Below, piece by piece: positions 1 through 11,211 of a stretch of 64,000 nt of DNA. The stretch is taken from the NCBI GenBank assembly GCA_963920575.1, contig OY986967.1, positions 13,882,061 to 13,946,060 of the forward strand, given 5' to 3'. Under the pieces are notes generated by a model that saw only the letters and a program-made list of their open reading frames with translations, did no database searches and was not told where the DNA came from. This DNA comes from Narthecium ossifragum. Taxonomy: Eukaryota > Streptophyta > Magnoliopsida > Dioscoreales > Nartheciaceae. The position numbers were made by a program, and so were the translations under genes. The stretch's first letter is position 1, and every line of letters starts with the position of its first letter.

Positions 1-1504
1 ACAACGTAGTTAGTGGAAGCATGGGTCGAATCCTCAAGGAATTGGATGGTCGAATTAACAAATATGATATAATCTCTATAATAGTTGGAAGCAATTGGAT
101 TGATTATTTGAGTTTTCTAACTATAGTATTCTAGAAACAATTAAGGCTAAGATTTATCGAGCAAGAAGTCCTAGGGAGTTCCAATCCGAATTAGGGTCTA
201 AATGTCTTCTTTATGAATCAAGATGAATGACACCTAAATGAGATGGCAATAGGAGATCGACGAGCGTAGGATTAGTATCGCTCGCCGCTAATGAGACATC
301 GGGTTAGGATCATCTCATCACGTGGATTACAAGGTAAAGATCCATGATTGAGGCTTTAATTCGATCATAGCTCAACAATCGCAGGGTTAGGGTCATAGTG
401 TTGGCAAAGAATCAAGGCTTTGTATGAATAAGGTCTTGGATTGAGATGGGTTTAATACCTCAATCGAATCCCCCATCTAAGTCAAGAATGGTAGGTAGGA
501 TAGCTTTTGCTTGGGGTGGTTCTAGTACCTCAAGATCCTATCCCTAGATCAAGGATTCATCCCCTAGAGTTGGCCATGGTTCTAGCATAGCCTCTTCTTT
601 GAGGAATTGAATCAAACATCTAGCAAGCATCATCTATTTCTCAAGCAATTATATGCAAAAAGAGGTATTCAATCATTCAATAATAGAATTCATTAAAGAA
701 ATATAGAATTACATGTGAATTCATGCAAAAACCATCTCACAAGAGTCATTACATCAAGAATCAAAAGAGAAATCTAAGAGAAAGCCCTAAGACATCATGA
801 AATTCCCAAGGAAAAGGGATTTAGCTACTCATCTTGGGTGGGAGATCCATGGAGGAGGAGGCTTTACCCATCTTCTCCATCAAAATCCACCCCTTGAAGC
901 CCTAAATCTCTCTCTCACTCTAAGGGGGAAGAAGGCTGGAGAAAGGAGAACAAAAGATAAGAAAAAGCCCCCTAAATAAGAGCCAAAACCCCTATTTATA
1001 GGCCTTAGGTCGTGGACTATCAGATTAGATCTGAAGAGTCCATTTCTAACCGTCAGCCGGTCTTGGATCAATCCAAAATAGGTTTGGATCGATCCAAGAT
1101 GTAAACATTGGAGTTTCTAACGGCTTGGATCAATCCAATATGTAACAGAGAGTCATGGCTCTCTGGAACAGGGTTCTGGATCGATCCATAATTTTTGGGA
1201 TCGATCCACATATTCTGGATCGATCCAATGTAGGTCTGGATCGATCCGATGTGTAACAGAGAGTCATGGCTTTCTGGAAAAGGATTCTGGATCGATCCTT
1301 GTCTTTGGGATTGATCCACATTTTCTGGATCGATCCGAATATGGCTAATTCTGTGTAATTGATGTCTTTTGGCCCGAAATCAATGCAACACTCTTCGTAA
1401 GCTCTTGTACCTGAAACCATATGAAAATATATTAAATATGCATTGCTTGAGAGCTAACAAAGCCCAGTTGAATGGATGAATTATGCATATTTTGTGACTT
1501 ATCA
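1..1504 (-). mobile_element. LTR fragment, Athila/Tat-like, minus strand, cut by window edge
   Basis: No long reading frame. On the minus strand the segment starts with the LTR-like end TGATAAGTCACAAAATATGC at 1504. It has a TATA-like CTATTTATAGG block (read on plus) near 993-1004 and an array of GATCGATC-type palindromes just upstream of it in element orientation (1065-1336). This layout matches other Athila/Tat LTRs in the window (43308-44927 and 59076-60823). The far end lies outside the window, so length and family are uncertain. The AT-rich part 1-780 holds nothing else I recognise. Confidence 0.55.
1065..1336. repeat. GATCGATC palindrome array, U3 of LTR fragment
   Basis: Sites of the form GGATCGATCC (some with one change) start at 1065, 1086, 1127, 1178, 1198, 1217, 1238, 1289, 1308 and 1327. 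Neighbouring members are 19-21 bp apart, with larger gaps of about 40-50 bp between clusters. The array lies upstream of the putative TATA box in element orientation. Confidence 0.8.
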
Positions 1505-1671
1505 CTAGACCCGAGCTACCCGAGAGCCTCGGATCGACGATCAACCCATCTTCCATGCCTTAACCTAAAATGCATCTAATGCAATCAAATGCATGCACCT
1601 ATACAAACATCTAACCTAAGTGTCACTATATGGCATATCAATAATATGAGGCATAATTATTCTACACATTA

Positions 1672-1693
1672 CCGGGAGCCGTGACTCTCCCGG
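1672..1693 (-). other. Conserved LTR hairpin
   Basis: CCGGGAG (1672-1678) pairs with CTCCCGG (1687-1693) around an 8-base loop. It occupies the same place as the hairpins at 13195, 16885, 45829 and 50770. Confidence 0.6.
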
Positions 1694-1987
1694 TTAACCA
1701 CAAAGCAGTAAAGATCTAACTACTACAAGTTACAACTAAATAAAGCATAATAAATAAATTCAACTACAGTTAACACATGCTTATCGAAAAACCGATTAAA
1801 ATCCATAAAAGTCAGCAAAACAATCGAAAATACAAATCATCGTAAAAACTCAAGGCAAAGCATGAAATCACGATTAAAACACCATAATATCCTAATTCTA
1901 ACAATAGCAAAGACATAAAAGAAACCCGAGTTGATTTGGAATCAAACCATTGAAAACCAAGCCAAAAACAGCTTACTACACAAAGGA

Positions 1988-2229
1988 GATCGATCTTCAT
2001 GCCCATGAAGATCGATCTTCCCCATAGGTGCCCTCTGCCAAGGAAATGATCGATCTTCACACCCAAAGGAGATCGATCTTCATCTCGAATGAAGATCGAT
2101 CCTTCTCGGGCCAGCACCGCACCGCCTCAACACGAAAGAGATCGATCTTCATGGCCGTGAAGATCAATCCTCCTCGGGCTGGGCATGAGATCACAAGAGT
2201 GATCGATCTTCTTCACAAGAAGATCGATC
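1988..2229. repeat. Paired GATCGATC dyad array
   Basis: GATCGATC (or a one-base variant) starts at 1988/2010, 2048/2071/2094, 2140/2162 and 2201/2222, so spacing is 21-23 bp. Two pairs are almost perfect inverted repeats: 1988-2017 has 14-base arms (GATCGATCTTCATG) around two bases, and 2071-2101 has 13-base arms around five. Confidence 0.85.
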
Positions 2230-2865
2230 CTTCTTAAGCACCGTCGGAAACCCACCGGAGAAAACACCAGAAAACGCATGAAATACAAGACCAAACTTCA
2301 TATAACTTAGGGATCTGGTAGCATGGAGCTCGGTGAGTCCGAAAACACTAAAATACCGGAAAACCAACGGCTACATACAAAAATTTAAGCTAAAGAGAGA
2401 CAAAGCAAACCTAAGTTACCAAATCTTAAGATCTGGGTAGAGATCCCTACCTAGAACCAATGGAAGCCTCCAAATCCAGCTCAACAAGCTTTGGATCGTC
2501 CAAACGATCCTCCCCAAGCCGGCGGATTTGACCTTCTTCCAAGATTTTCAAACAAATCAAAATGAAGTCGGTGGATTCTACTCATAGAACCCGCCACGAC
2601 CAGAGAGTCAATCTTCTTCGTGACAAGGCAAAGACTTTCCAGGACAGGGAGATCGATATTCTATGCCGAGAAGATCGATCCTCTCATCCTGGAAAGTGGA
2701 AAATGGGGAAACAACGTGCCCCAAACCCCGATCTTTCGATCCAGGTCACACCTAAGGGTTCTAATCAAACAAGGACAACATCTCAAGGTCGTGTGTGCAC
2801 AACATGAGTGTAGAACGGCCCTCGATGCACACGGTCGAGCCAGGTCTGAGGACCAGGTCCTCACA

Positions 2866-4260
2866 GGTCCGACCGATCGGGACAAAACTGACCGATCGGA
2901 CATTGATCTGACCGATCGATCTCAGTCCCCTCAACCTGATGACACTCCCGATCAACTGGATGTGAGTCCAGTTGAACAGAGAGACTGACCCTGCTAGATA
3001 TGTGCCCAAAGTACCCTTCCCTTATGCACTTATGGATCCTTCCTCCAGACCCAATAACAAATCATATGCAGAGGAAATCTTAGAGATATTCAAGTGAGTG
3101 AACATCAATATACCACTTTTAGAGGCTATCCGACAATTCCCTTCCTATGTCATATTTATGAAAGGCCTTTGTATCCAAAAACGCAAATCCACATCTCAGT
3201 TCTCTAAGAAAATCTTTCTGACTGGACAACTAAGTTCGATCCTGAAGTATGACAGTTCACCAAAACTTAAGGATCCAGGCACCCCAACAATTTCTTGTTG
3301 TATAGGAGACTATTATATTCATGATGCTCTTCTTGATATTGGTGCAAGCGTTAATTTACTGTCATATTCCTTATATCAGAAATTTGGCATTAATGATTTG
3401 AAACCTATAACAGTAACCCCTTAATTAGCTTATAGATCTCTCAAACCACCACGAGGTATCTTGGAGGATGTGCAGGTTAAGGTTGATAGCTTCTTTTTTC
3501 CGGTTGACTTCATTGTCTTAGACATGGAGCACATTCTTCTTTGCAAGAAATCCGTGCCTATTATCTTAGGTCGACCTTTCCTAGATACTGCGAATGCTTG
3601 TATTAACTTTCATACATGTGTTATTGATATCTCTTTTGGCAACATGATGAAACGCTTGAATATATTTATGGATGCATGTTTGCCTGCAAATAATGACTAA
3701 TTTGCTATTGATGTTATCAATGATTGTGTCTATATTTCTGATTCATCCTTATTTGACATTGACTTAGGTACTGGACAATTTGGTGTTGATTATGCTAAAA
3801 CAAACTTATGCATAAATATTTCAATATTTTCTAAAGTTGAACCAAAACCTCCTCCTTTACCTATATATGCACCATCGTCCCTACCTACATCTATTTGGAA
3901 ATTAAACCTTCTACATCTTCACTTACCGATTATCTCAAGGGTGATTTCATAACAATGGGAGAGAAATATCGTAAATCTGGTTGTAAGATGAAATATGATG
4001 GTTTAATACAAATTCAACAAAAGGACCATATGTTGTCTTTTATGGAGGGTGGGGTTTTTAATACACTTGTGGGGATGAAGGAATCAATAGGTCTCAATCA
4101 ACAAATACTTGACGTACTGCGGGACAAAGTATGCTTTAAATCATTATGTGGAGGAAATTATTATTGACAGTGTGATCGAGTCCGTCAATCTGATGAATCC
4201 ATGCTATAACTTATCCTTTTGGGGTGTCGGGTGAGGGACGTTAACTCCCCACGCTTGCTA
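2866..4260 (+). pseudogene. Athila/Tat gag-protease remnant
   Basis: From about 3098 the frame reads the C-terminal gag region (VNINIPLLEAIRQFPSY) and then an aspartic protease with the active-site motif LLDIGASVNLL near 3331-3363 and the flap-side motif [14 protein letters not shown] near 3558-3600. The frame is broken by a TAA at 3421-3423. After the protease, a weakly similar stretch (3895-4167) leads into the 'tail' block near 4245-4270 (gcttgctaggaggtaaccca) seen after the coding region in Athila-type elements. RT, RNase H and integrase are absent, so an internal deletion has occurred. Non-functional. Confidence 0.75.
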
Positions 4261-5024
4261 GGAGGTAACCCATTTTTTAGGATTTACTCTTAATTATTTT
4301 TTTTAGGATTTTGTTTCTAATTTTGAACGGTTTTCCCGGATTTTTAGATTTTCCCTAGTTTTTTCAACTTTTCACTTTTTTTCTTATTTTTCGCCGAAAT
4401 TTCTCTCTCCTCTAGCACTGTGGCTTGATTGCAGTTCGATCGAGCCCGATCTGAGCTGGGACTTCATCGTTCGGGCTCCACTGGCTTCCAGCAGCCTATC
4501 CCCGAGCCATCACCACCCACCGCCCATCGCCAACCCTCCGGTCACCCCTGTCCCTCCAAATCAGCACCAACACCATCTTCATCGAGCTCCGTTTCTAACT
4601 GACCCCTCTGCATCCTTCAAAACCTCCTCCTCCGACGCAAGTGAGCCCCCCCTATTTCCTTCGTCATCGCCGATCTACTCACCCATGGCCTCCCACCGCC
4701 CTGAACCACGTCCAAAAGCTTCCCCTTGCCGTCATGAGCCATCCGCAACCATCAAAACGCTTGTTTGCTGCCTAGATCACCGGACTCCAACTCCAGCTAT
4801 ATTCCACTCATCGGCCATCACCATTCCACGACCTCCCATGGATCTGAACCACCTCGTAAACCTTCTTTAGGCTTTCACGATCTTCCCTCCACCATCCCCT
4901 ACCTCAATTAGAGCCCAGATCATTGAAATCCAATTCTGACGATCCTCGATCTCGTCGGCCATCTCTAATCTCCCACCTGGAAGCCCCGATTCCACGATCA
5001 AACCCCATAGATAGACTCACAGAG
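4261..5024. other. Non-coding stretch before chromovirus LTR
   Basis: T-rich sequence (4280-4410) followed by C-rich sequence with only short frames (for example 4685-4870, 61 codons, no recognisable motif). Probably the 3' untranslated part of the Athila/Tat remnant. No RNA gene or repeat recognised. Confidence 0.4.
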
Positions 5025-5419
5025 TGTGAGGACCGGTCCCTCTACTCCTAGGTCGACCGGCTGGGTCGGGCCAGTGGCTCGTTTGCTTGTTTCACGTCGA
5101 GTGCGTGATCTTGTGGATCGTATTGTTTCTTGGGCCGCGAGGGCAACTTGGTAAATTGCACCTTGTCGATTTGTTTCAACTTGGAAAATTGACTGTGTTT
5201 ATGATAATGTTTGTTTAAAACGGTTAGGCGAACCTGGGATCGAAAGATCCGGGCTTGGGCTTGTGCTCTAGCCCAAGTCTAGTTTTCTGCACCAAAAAGA
5301 TTAATCTTCCCTTGCTAAGAAAATCGATCCTTTATTGCCAGAAGGTCAGGGTGGATCGCTATGAAGGATGGATCTTTTCTTGAGATAAAGATTGATCATT
5401 CATAAGTCGCTTCGTCCGT

Positions 5420-5427
5420 CTATAAAA
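5420..5427 (+). promoter_or_regulatory. TATA box of chromovirus LTR
   Basis: GTCTATAAAATGG lies between the two palindrome arrays, at the position of the TATA boxes at 12424 and 16187. Inferred core promoter of the U3 region. Confidence 0.6.
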
Positions 5428-5767
5428 TGGACACGACCTTCTTCTTTAATCCTTTTGAAATCCGCGGTTCTTGAGCTCAGATCTGGCTGGATTTGAAAGA
5501 GGCTGAGGGCGATCTAAGGTTTGGCCGCTAGGATTGAAGCTGTTCTAGTCGAGGTAGGGATCCTACCTACTTGTTTTTCCAGTTTTGTGAGGTTTTTAGC
5601 TTGGCTGTGTTTGTTTGAGTAGATCTCTTTATATGCTTGATGGTTTTTCATATAAGTACTAGTTTTGGACTTGTGGTCCTTCGTACTACCAGGTCTCAAG
5701 GTTTTGTGGGGTTTGGTAGAGTTTTCCGACGGTATTTCTCGCCAGCCGGTCGCTAGAGAACCCAACG

Positions 5768-5860
5768 GGATCGATCATTTTTTAGGAAGGATCGATCATT
5801 CTTGTGGTGTCATGTCTGGCCCGTGCATGATCGATCTTCTGGTGGAAGAAGATCGATCTT
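5768..5860. repeat. Paired GATCGATC sites downstream of TATA
   Basis: GGATCGATCA at 5768 and 5789 (21 bp apart), then GATCGATC at 5829 and 5851 (22 bp apart). The second pair has complementary flanks (GATCGATCTTCT against AGAAGATCGATC). Confidence 0.8.
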
Positions 5861-5884
5861 TTGCTTGGCGGCACAGACGAGGTC

Positions 5885-7206
5885 TGATGTGCTGGCGCAA
5901 GCAACCAAAAATAAAACCAATACTCTTTAAAATAAATATAATAGTGCGAGTACGAGTCGATCCCATGAGAAGTGTCTAATCTAAGTTTTGTGCTATGTGA
6001 ACAAAGATGGAGAGTTTTGAGTAAAACAAAAACAAATAAGAAATAAACTAAATTGAAGAAACGAATTTAATCAAGAGAAGAAACCTTGGCGTAAGTCAAC
6101 ATCCACCATCTGAATCTTTATAATTGATCATTGATGCAAGTATATACCAATCCACACCTTGAATATTCACCGTTTAAATTAAATTCGAATCTCGCCTCAA
6201 TTATAGTCAATTAGAAACAAACGATCCAATTTATCCTAACTACTAAACAACCTAAGACAAGCGCTGTAGATTTATTCTAGTAGCAGCCTTAAGCATAGGG
6301 AGATCGATGAAGCCAAATGACACAAGCACACGTGGTTGCATTTAATTTAGTCGAAAGTTCTTTCTAAGATCTAACAATCTCTGAAACAAAGTAAATCAAT
6401 AGACCTTAGTTGCTTCGTAGATTAGAGGGATCAAACAATTACGGATTTGATATCCAACCTAGCAGTAGATTGCGATGAATAATAAACTAGTATGCCTCCT
6501 AGCAATTAGATAAGACAATCATGAATATAATCACAGAATAACATTCAATACTCAAGTATAAACTGAACAATAAAAATAGATTAGATCTCATAATTTCATT
6601 GATTCTGAGGTTTCAGATTCCTTGACCAAGAATCAAGATTTAGCCTCGCAAGGCCATCAATAACAATCCTCAAAAGATTCAATTAAGTAAAAGAAAACCT
6701 AGGAAAAATATCCAAGAGTATAGAGTAGCAGCCAAAAGTACCTAGGAACCCCCACTCAAACCCTAAAAAGAGTCCTATTTATAGCCCAAAGTCTCTCTAT
6801 CCTCGGATTAGATCTAAGCCCTTGAATTTCTTCACTGGAGAAGGGAAGATCGATCTTTACATAGGGAAAGATCGATCCTTTGATCTCAATTTCTTCAATT
6901 TCTGGCTACGCCCAGCGGAAGATCGATCCTTTGATCTGAGTCCTATTTTTGCATCGCCGATTTTCTCAATTTTCTCGGGTGAAAATAGGATCGATCCTTT
7001 CATAGGTGATGATCGATCATCTAAAAATATGCTCTCAATCAAGATTTAATTCACAACAAAGATCTATCATCTGAAAGTATGCTCTCTGTCAGGATTTAAT
7101 TCACAACAAAGATCGATCCTTTCAAGGGGAATGATCGATCATCTGAAAGTATGCTCTTTGTCAGGATTTAATTCCCAACAAAGATCGATCCTTTCAAGGG
7201 CAATGA
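5885..7206 (-). mobile_element. LTR-like insertion inside the 5' LTR, minus strand
   Basis: The insertion starts TGATGTGCTGG at 5885 on plus. The plus strand then has the 'cgagtcgatccca' block near 5951 that marks the 3' side of Athila/Tat LTRs, the block near 6745-6800 ending CCTATTTATAGCCC (TATA on minus), and a palindrome array (6847-7195) upstream of that TATA. This order matches the solo LTR 43308-44927. No target duplication was found and the right edge is only approximate. Confidence 0.55.
7018..7206. repeat. Tandem repeat of about 66 bp with embedded GATCGATC
   Basis: Three imperfect copies begin near 7018, 7066 and 7136. Each reads ATCATCTGAAAGTATGCTCT and then a TTTAATTC...AACAAAGATC block. 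The last two copies add GATCGATCCTTTCAAGGG. Confidence 0.75.
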
Positions 7207-8751
7207 TAAAATCGATTAGTGTAATTAGTGAGATTAGTGGTTTTGATTAGTGTTTTTCGGGTAATCGAGCCGTCGGATGTTTTCCGGTTTTGGATATATT
7301 GATTCCAACATGTTTATTTGCGGGCAGGTATGTTGGATCTCAAATCCGACATCGTTTGGACGTCGGAATGATGAGGTCACTTAGCCCATAATTATATGTT
7401 TTGAACATATAATATCATATTATATGTTCATCTGAGTTTTTGGGATTGCTTCCCGTTGCAGGAGTCCGCGGTTGACGGTTGTGGTACCGTCGTAATGCCG
7501 GGACGCGCTGCGGATTGGCTGGCAACGGTTGGTAGTACCGCTGCAGCGATCCAGTTTGACTTGTGTGGTATTTTTATCATACTGTTGCATGCTTACTTCT
7601 TACATGTATATGATCATAGCATGCATTGTGTTGTGCATGAGATGCATAAGGATAGGGCGTGGGCGATGGATTGATCGCCAATCCGAGGCTTTCGGGTAGC
7701 TCGGATTTAGCTCTAGGACCGTGGCGGGTAGCAAGGTCCAGGTTGGATTGTAGTATTCAGTCGATATCGATGATAGGCTTAGATGACTTCAATACATATT
7801 GATCGATGATTTAGAGGTTTTGTCGGTCTCGAGTCGGGTTCTGAGGTGTAATCCGTGTCTGGTTATAACGACTCTTGAGTAGAGGGTGAGCCTACTCAGC
7901 CGTGCCATTTCCTGCCAGCAGTCCCGGTTTCCTGCTTGTGAGTCAGCAGTGTTGGTTTCCTGCTTACTGAGCGTGACCCAACATGTGACCAATTCTTTTG
8001 GAAGATCACTATCATGGACCTCATGGACTTGAAAACTTGTTGATCGACGATTTAGAGGTCGTTTCGGCCTCGAGCTGGGTTCTGTGGTGTAGCCGGTGTC
8101 CATTTTACTTGTCTTTTTGAGTAGAGGGTGTGCCTACTCAACGGTGTTATTTTCCCGACCAACAGTGTCTTCTTCCTGTTGTACTAGGGGTTTCCGGGAT
8201 GGGACTAGTTCGTTAGGGTGACCATGGTTGGATACCTAGGGACACCGGTGGGGTTATGGAACCCCTGTGTACACCCAGACCTTGCTAGAGGTTGACACTA
8301 TTGAGTTTCCTTCTTCTTTTTGTGAGTCGTAGTGTAGTTTCCTGCTGAGCTTAGTTGCTCATTCCAACCCGGGCTGCGTTTTGCAGATGCAGGCGTTAGC
8401 TCCTCTTCCATGGCCCCAACGGGCAGTTGGTTGGTGGTGCGGCGACGCCTAGCGGAATTTGAGGAGTGGTGATCTTCTGTTTTCCGGACCTTGTATAGTT
8501 AGCTGCCTACGTGTGTGTATAAATGTTTGTACCTGATTTCCCGTCTTCGAGGTTTTGTAGACTTGCACTTTGGATTTGTAATGTTTCAGTTGGAGGCTTC
8601 TGTTAATTCTATAATGGTTAATTGAGGGTGTTGAATGAATGCTTAGGGAAACCAGTAGACTAGAGGGAACCCTCAATCAAATTTCTACATTTAGTTATTT
8701 TCCGGTTCGCGTAGCCAGCCCAGTTGGGCCTTCGCGGGTCGGGGCGTGACA
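7207..8751 (+). other. Distal part of chromovirus 5' LTR
   Basis: 7207-7450 does not resemble the sister LTRs. From about 7452 (TTGCAGGAGTCCGCGGTTGA) the sequence is colinear with the last 1.1 kb of the LTRs at 12089 and 15714. No coding region is supported, and the short frames here are incidental. Confidence 0.55.
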
Positions 8752-8754
8752 GCT

Positions 8755-8766
8755 TGGTATCAGAGC
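8755..8766 (+). promoter_or_regulatory. Primer binding site, initiator tRNA-Met
   Basis: TGGTATCAGAGC is the standard plant tRNA-iMet complement used by chromoviruses and TRIMs. It follows the LTR end (8751) by three bases. Confidence 0.9.
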
Positions 8767-8919
8767 TTAGGTTATAAGTCCAAGGGATAGGATCAGGATT
8801 CGATTGAGATTGACTGTGAGATGGGATAGTTCTATGTCTAAAACATCTGTGCATGCTCCTTTGTGATGTGTTGTGCTTTCGCTTTCCATTTGTGCTGCTT
8901 GTTTTGCAGTTTCTGACGA

Positions 8920-9098
8920 GTGGACACTCGTTTGTCATCGGTGATTGCGCAGATTTCGGGAGCTTCAGTGCGGCCTTCAGTTGTTGGTCGGGGTGGGGCT
9001 CGACCTCGTCGACCAACTCGACCGAGCGGGGAGGTTCCTATCAGGGAAGTCCGATTTAGGCGGGTTGCGCCATCACCAGCGACGGTTTTGGTCGCACA
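8920..9098 (+). pseudogene. Chromovirus gag, N-terminal fragment
   Basis: An open frame downstream of the primer site encodes an Arg/Pro-rich N-terminal gag-like segment (VVGRGGARPRRPTRPSG). It runs into the TRIM inserted at 9099. The following gag segment starts at 11516, after the duplicated GCACA. Homology at the N-terminus is weak, so assignment rests on position between the primer site and the recognisable gag core. Confidence 0.5.
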
Positions 9099-9465
9099 TG
9101 TGAGGCCCGCTGGGTCTATCGTGGGACAAGATGCCAGCGCCTGGAGGGCGGCGCTGAGTCGGGTAGCCGAGTAAGCAATCCCACAACGCCTGGGTATGGT
9201 CCGGGGTTCGATATAAGTATATAGTAAGTCCTTAATAGACCCAACACGTTTTAAAGCCGTGATGGCAGTGATCCGCCAGAAAACTCCAAGGTTAAGCGTG
9301 CTTGCCTTGGAGCGGTCCCGGGATGGGTGACCCACTGGGAAGTTTTCCCAGATTTCTGCGGTGAGCCAAAAGCGGACAATATTGTGTCGGGTGGGGCCCT
9401 CGGGCGGATCCTGGTCGGACCGGGAACCCGTGGGCCGGGGCCCAGTGGAGGGCCGGGGCGTTATC
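9099..9465 (+). repeat. Cassandra-like 5' LTR
   Basis: The 367 bp run from TGTGAGGCCCG to a slightly mutated end (TTATC where the partner LTR has TTACA). It includes the 5S-like block 9252-9360. Confidence 0.8.
9252..9360 (+). other. 5S rRNA-derived sequence in TRIM LTR
   Basis: GTTAAGCGTGCTTG (about 9291-9304) and GGGATGGGTGACC plus CTGGGAAGT (about 9320-9343) match the A box, intermediate element and C box of the plant 5S internal promoter at the right order and spacing. The outer ends of 5S rRNA are changed, so this is a 5S-derived Pol III promoter and not a ribosomal gene. Confidence 0.8.
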
Positions 9466-9468
9466 GTA

Positions 9469-9481
9469 TGGTATCAGAGCC
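9469..9481 (+). promoter_or_regulatory. TRIM primer binding site, tRNA-iMet
   Basis: TGGTATCAGAGCC follows the 5' LTR end by three bases. Confidence 0.85.
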
Positions 9482-9605
9482 GGTTCCCAGCCGAAAATTG
9501 TGCCAGCGAGAACGCTGGGCCCCCAAGGGGGGTGGATTGTGAGGCCCGTTGGGTCTACCGTGGGACAAGATGCCTGCGCCTGGAGGGCGGGGCTGAGTCG
9601 GGTAG

Positions 9606-11211
9606 TGATGTCCCCTAGACTCTACCACAAGTGCATGGGTCGTGACAAATAGAATAGGGCAAAAAGAGTATCGTTTCCACAAGGAGGATGATTCAAGTAG
9701 CAATGTATCCAATTTCTTATATTATCTAAGCAATCCAAATGAGATATAACACTGACAAATCTGAACTGAAAGCAAATAAATATTAAATAGAAGAGTATGA
9801 AAGGTTTCTAGGATTTGGATTTCATCGATTGAATCTCTTTAATGAATTTTAATCTAGTTGCTGAAAATAGAACATTGTTAATTATCATGACTGAATTCCT
9901 CTTTTTTTCTATGTGAAATCCTCTTTCCAGGTATAACTCAAATACCTAAATTAATTCTATGTCTACTTTCGTGATCACAGGAATTAATTTAGATTCATTA
10001 GGCTCTTAGGAATCCTTGAACAAAAATCACCTTGTCATATGTTTATTTCTAACATATACTACCAAGGTTTGATGAAACCATGAACTAATGTTAAACTTCA
10101 ACTTTCGTTACTTCGTTCAACATCTGAAACATACAAGTCATGGCCAGTAACTTGTAAGAAAAAGAAACGATTTCATCAAATTGCAACTAACAAGAATATT
10201 CTAAACAACCCAACTCAATTCAAATCAGAAACTCAATGACTTCATCCAAACCCTAGAATAAGAAAACTAGGTATTCATGGTTGAAAGAAAGAAAACCAAT
10301 GTTTCATGAATACACATCGTCAATCAGAACTAGGATGAAGAGAATAGAATGAAAACTCTGATCCTCTTCTTCTGGTCGTCCTCCTCTTTCTCTGCTCGTC
10401 CTGCTTCTTTCTCCCTGGCCGTCCTCTTCTTTCTCTTTCTGGCCGTTCTCTGCTCCTTTTTCTGGCCGTTCTCTGCTTTCTCTGCTCCTTTTCTCCTCTT
10501 TCTGGCCGTTCTCTGCTCCTTTTCTCCCTCTTTCTGGCCATTCTCTGCTCCTTTTTCTGGCCGTTCTCTGCTCCTTTTCTCCCTCTTTCTCTCTCAGCCA
10601 TTTTTCCTAAAGTGCCCACACTTTCTTCCATTAACCACATGCCAATCCCACTAATCAAGGAAAGATCAAATAAACTCCTAATATAACTAGGAAATGTGGT
10701 GCTCCCAGCTGGGATATTCATGAATCAAATCTGGACTCCAAAAAATGAATCTCTTCCAACCCAAGTGCAGGTGCAGCAATTCCCAGTCTGATGGCTTCAT
10801 CAATTTTTCTGTCTTTATTCAGCCTGAATCAGCGAAAACTCCAAACATCAAAGTTGCAGCGCTCTTCCTTAGCTTTCCAACGCATCCTGGATCATCCCAA
10901 TCAGAGTTTGTATGAAGAATTTATGTTCAAATTACTAACTGCTGTGCAGAATGTCCAGAATTGCTCAATTAGCTTCGTTTTGCACTTTAGGTCTTCAATT
11001 GCATCCAGGCCTAGCCCGAATTCTGCTTCTTCCCATCAGCCAAAGTTCAAATAATTCAATATCTAAATACCTGCAATTATCCAAAAATTTCCAAGAATTA
11101 AGTAAATGCAGAAGTCACCTAAAATTCTTGATAAAAGAGCAAGGAATGATGTAAAACACTTGAATCTGACAATCAATCTTAATAAGATGTGTGGAAATAA
11201 TTCCCGCATCA
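9606..11211 (-). mobile_element. Solo LTR, Athila/Tat-like, minus strand
   Basis: The 1,606 bp run from TGATGTCCCC to CCGCATCA, flanked by GGTAG at 9601-9605 and 11212-11216. The plus strand near 9620-9700 shows the 'caaatagaatagggcaa...cgtttccacaagg' block typical of the 3' side of these LTRs. No internal region is present, so it is a solo LTR. It lacks GATCGATC arrays. Confidence 0.85.
10370..10600. repeat. Pyrimidine-rich tandem repeat in solo LTR
   Basis: Repeats of a unit containing CTGGCCGTTCTCTGCTCC with TTTTCTCCCTCTTT spacers. It creates a 101-codon plus-strand frame and a 133-codon minus-strand frame of low complexity (KREKRSRERPERGEKEQR-like), which are by-products and not genes. 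Confidence 0.75.

Larger units (their letters stand above)
1505..2865 (-). mobile_element. Chromovirus (Tekay-type) LTR fragment, minus strand
   Basis: The minus strand begins with TGTGAGGACC at 2865, the start shared by all chromovirus LTRs of this window. It carries the same landmarks in order: the block before the first palindrome array (2648-2690), a second array (1988-2229), a hairpin (1672-1693) and the CCGAGGCTCTCGGGTAGCTC-like block near 1510-1535. The 3' end (TGTCGCGCCC on plus) is missing where the 1-1504 fragment abuts. No coding capacity. Confidence 0.7.
5025..8751 (+). mobile_element. 5' LTR of Tekay-type chromovirus (interrupted)
   Basis: It begins TGTGAGGACC at 5025 and ends GGGGCGTGACA at 8751. 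Four bases later comes a primer site for initiator tRNA-Met, so this is a 5' LTR. Landmarks shared with the solo LTRs at 12089 and 15714 include the GGGATCGAAAGATCCGGGCT block (about 5239), a palindrome array, a TATA box at 5420 and a second array (5768-5860). Near 7680-8750 the colinear block runs from CCAATCCGAGGCTTTCGGGT to the LTR end. At 3.7 kb it is longer than its relatives (2.2-2.4 kb) because foreign DNA occupies at least 5885-7206. Confidence 0.85.

Noticed and set aside
9252..9360. A genuine 5S rRNA gene
   Set aside because: Only the internal promoter region is conserved; the 5' and 3' thirds of 5S rRNA do not match and the copy sits within a TRIM LTR.
10320..10721. A 133-codon Arg/Lys/Glu-rich protein
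   Set aside because: It is produced by tandem pyrimidine-rich repeats inside a solo LTR and has no domain or start context.
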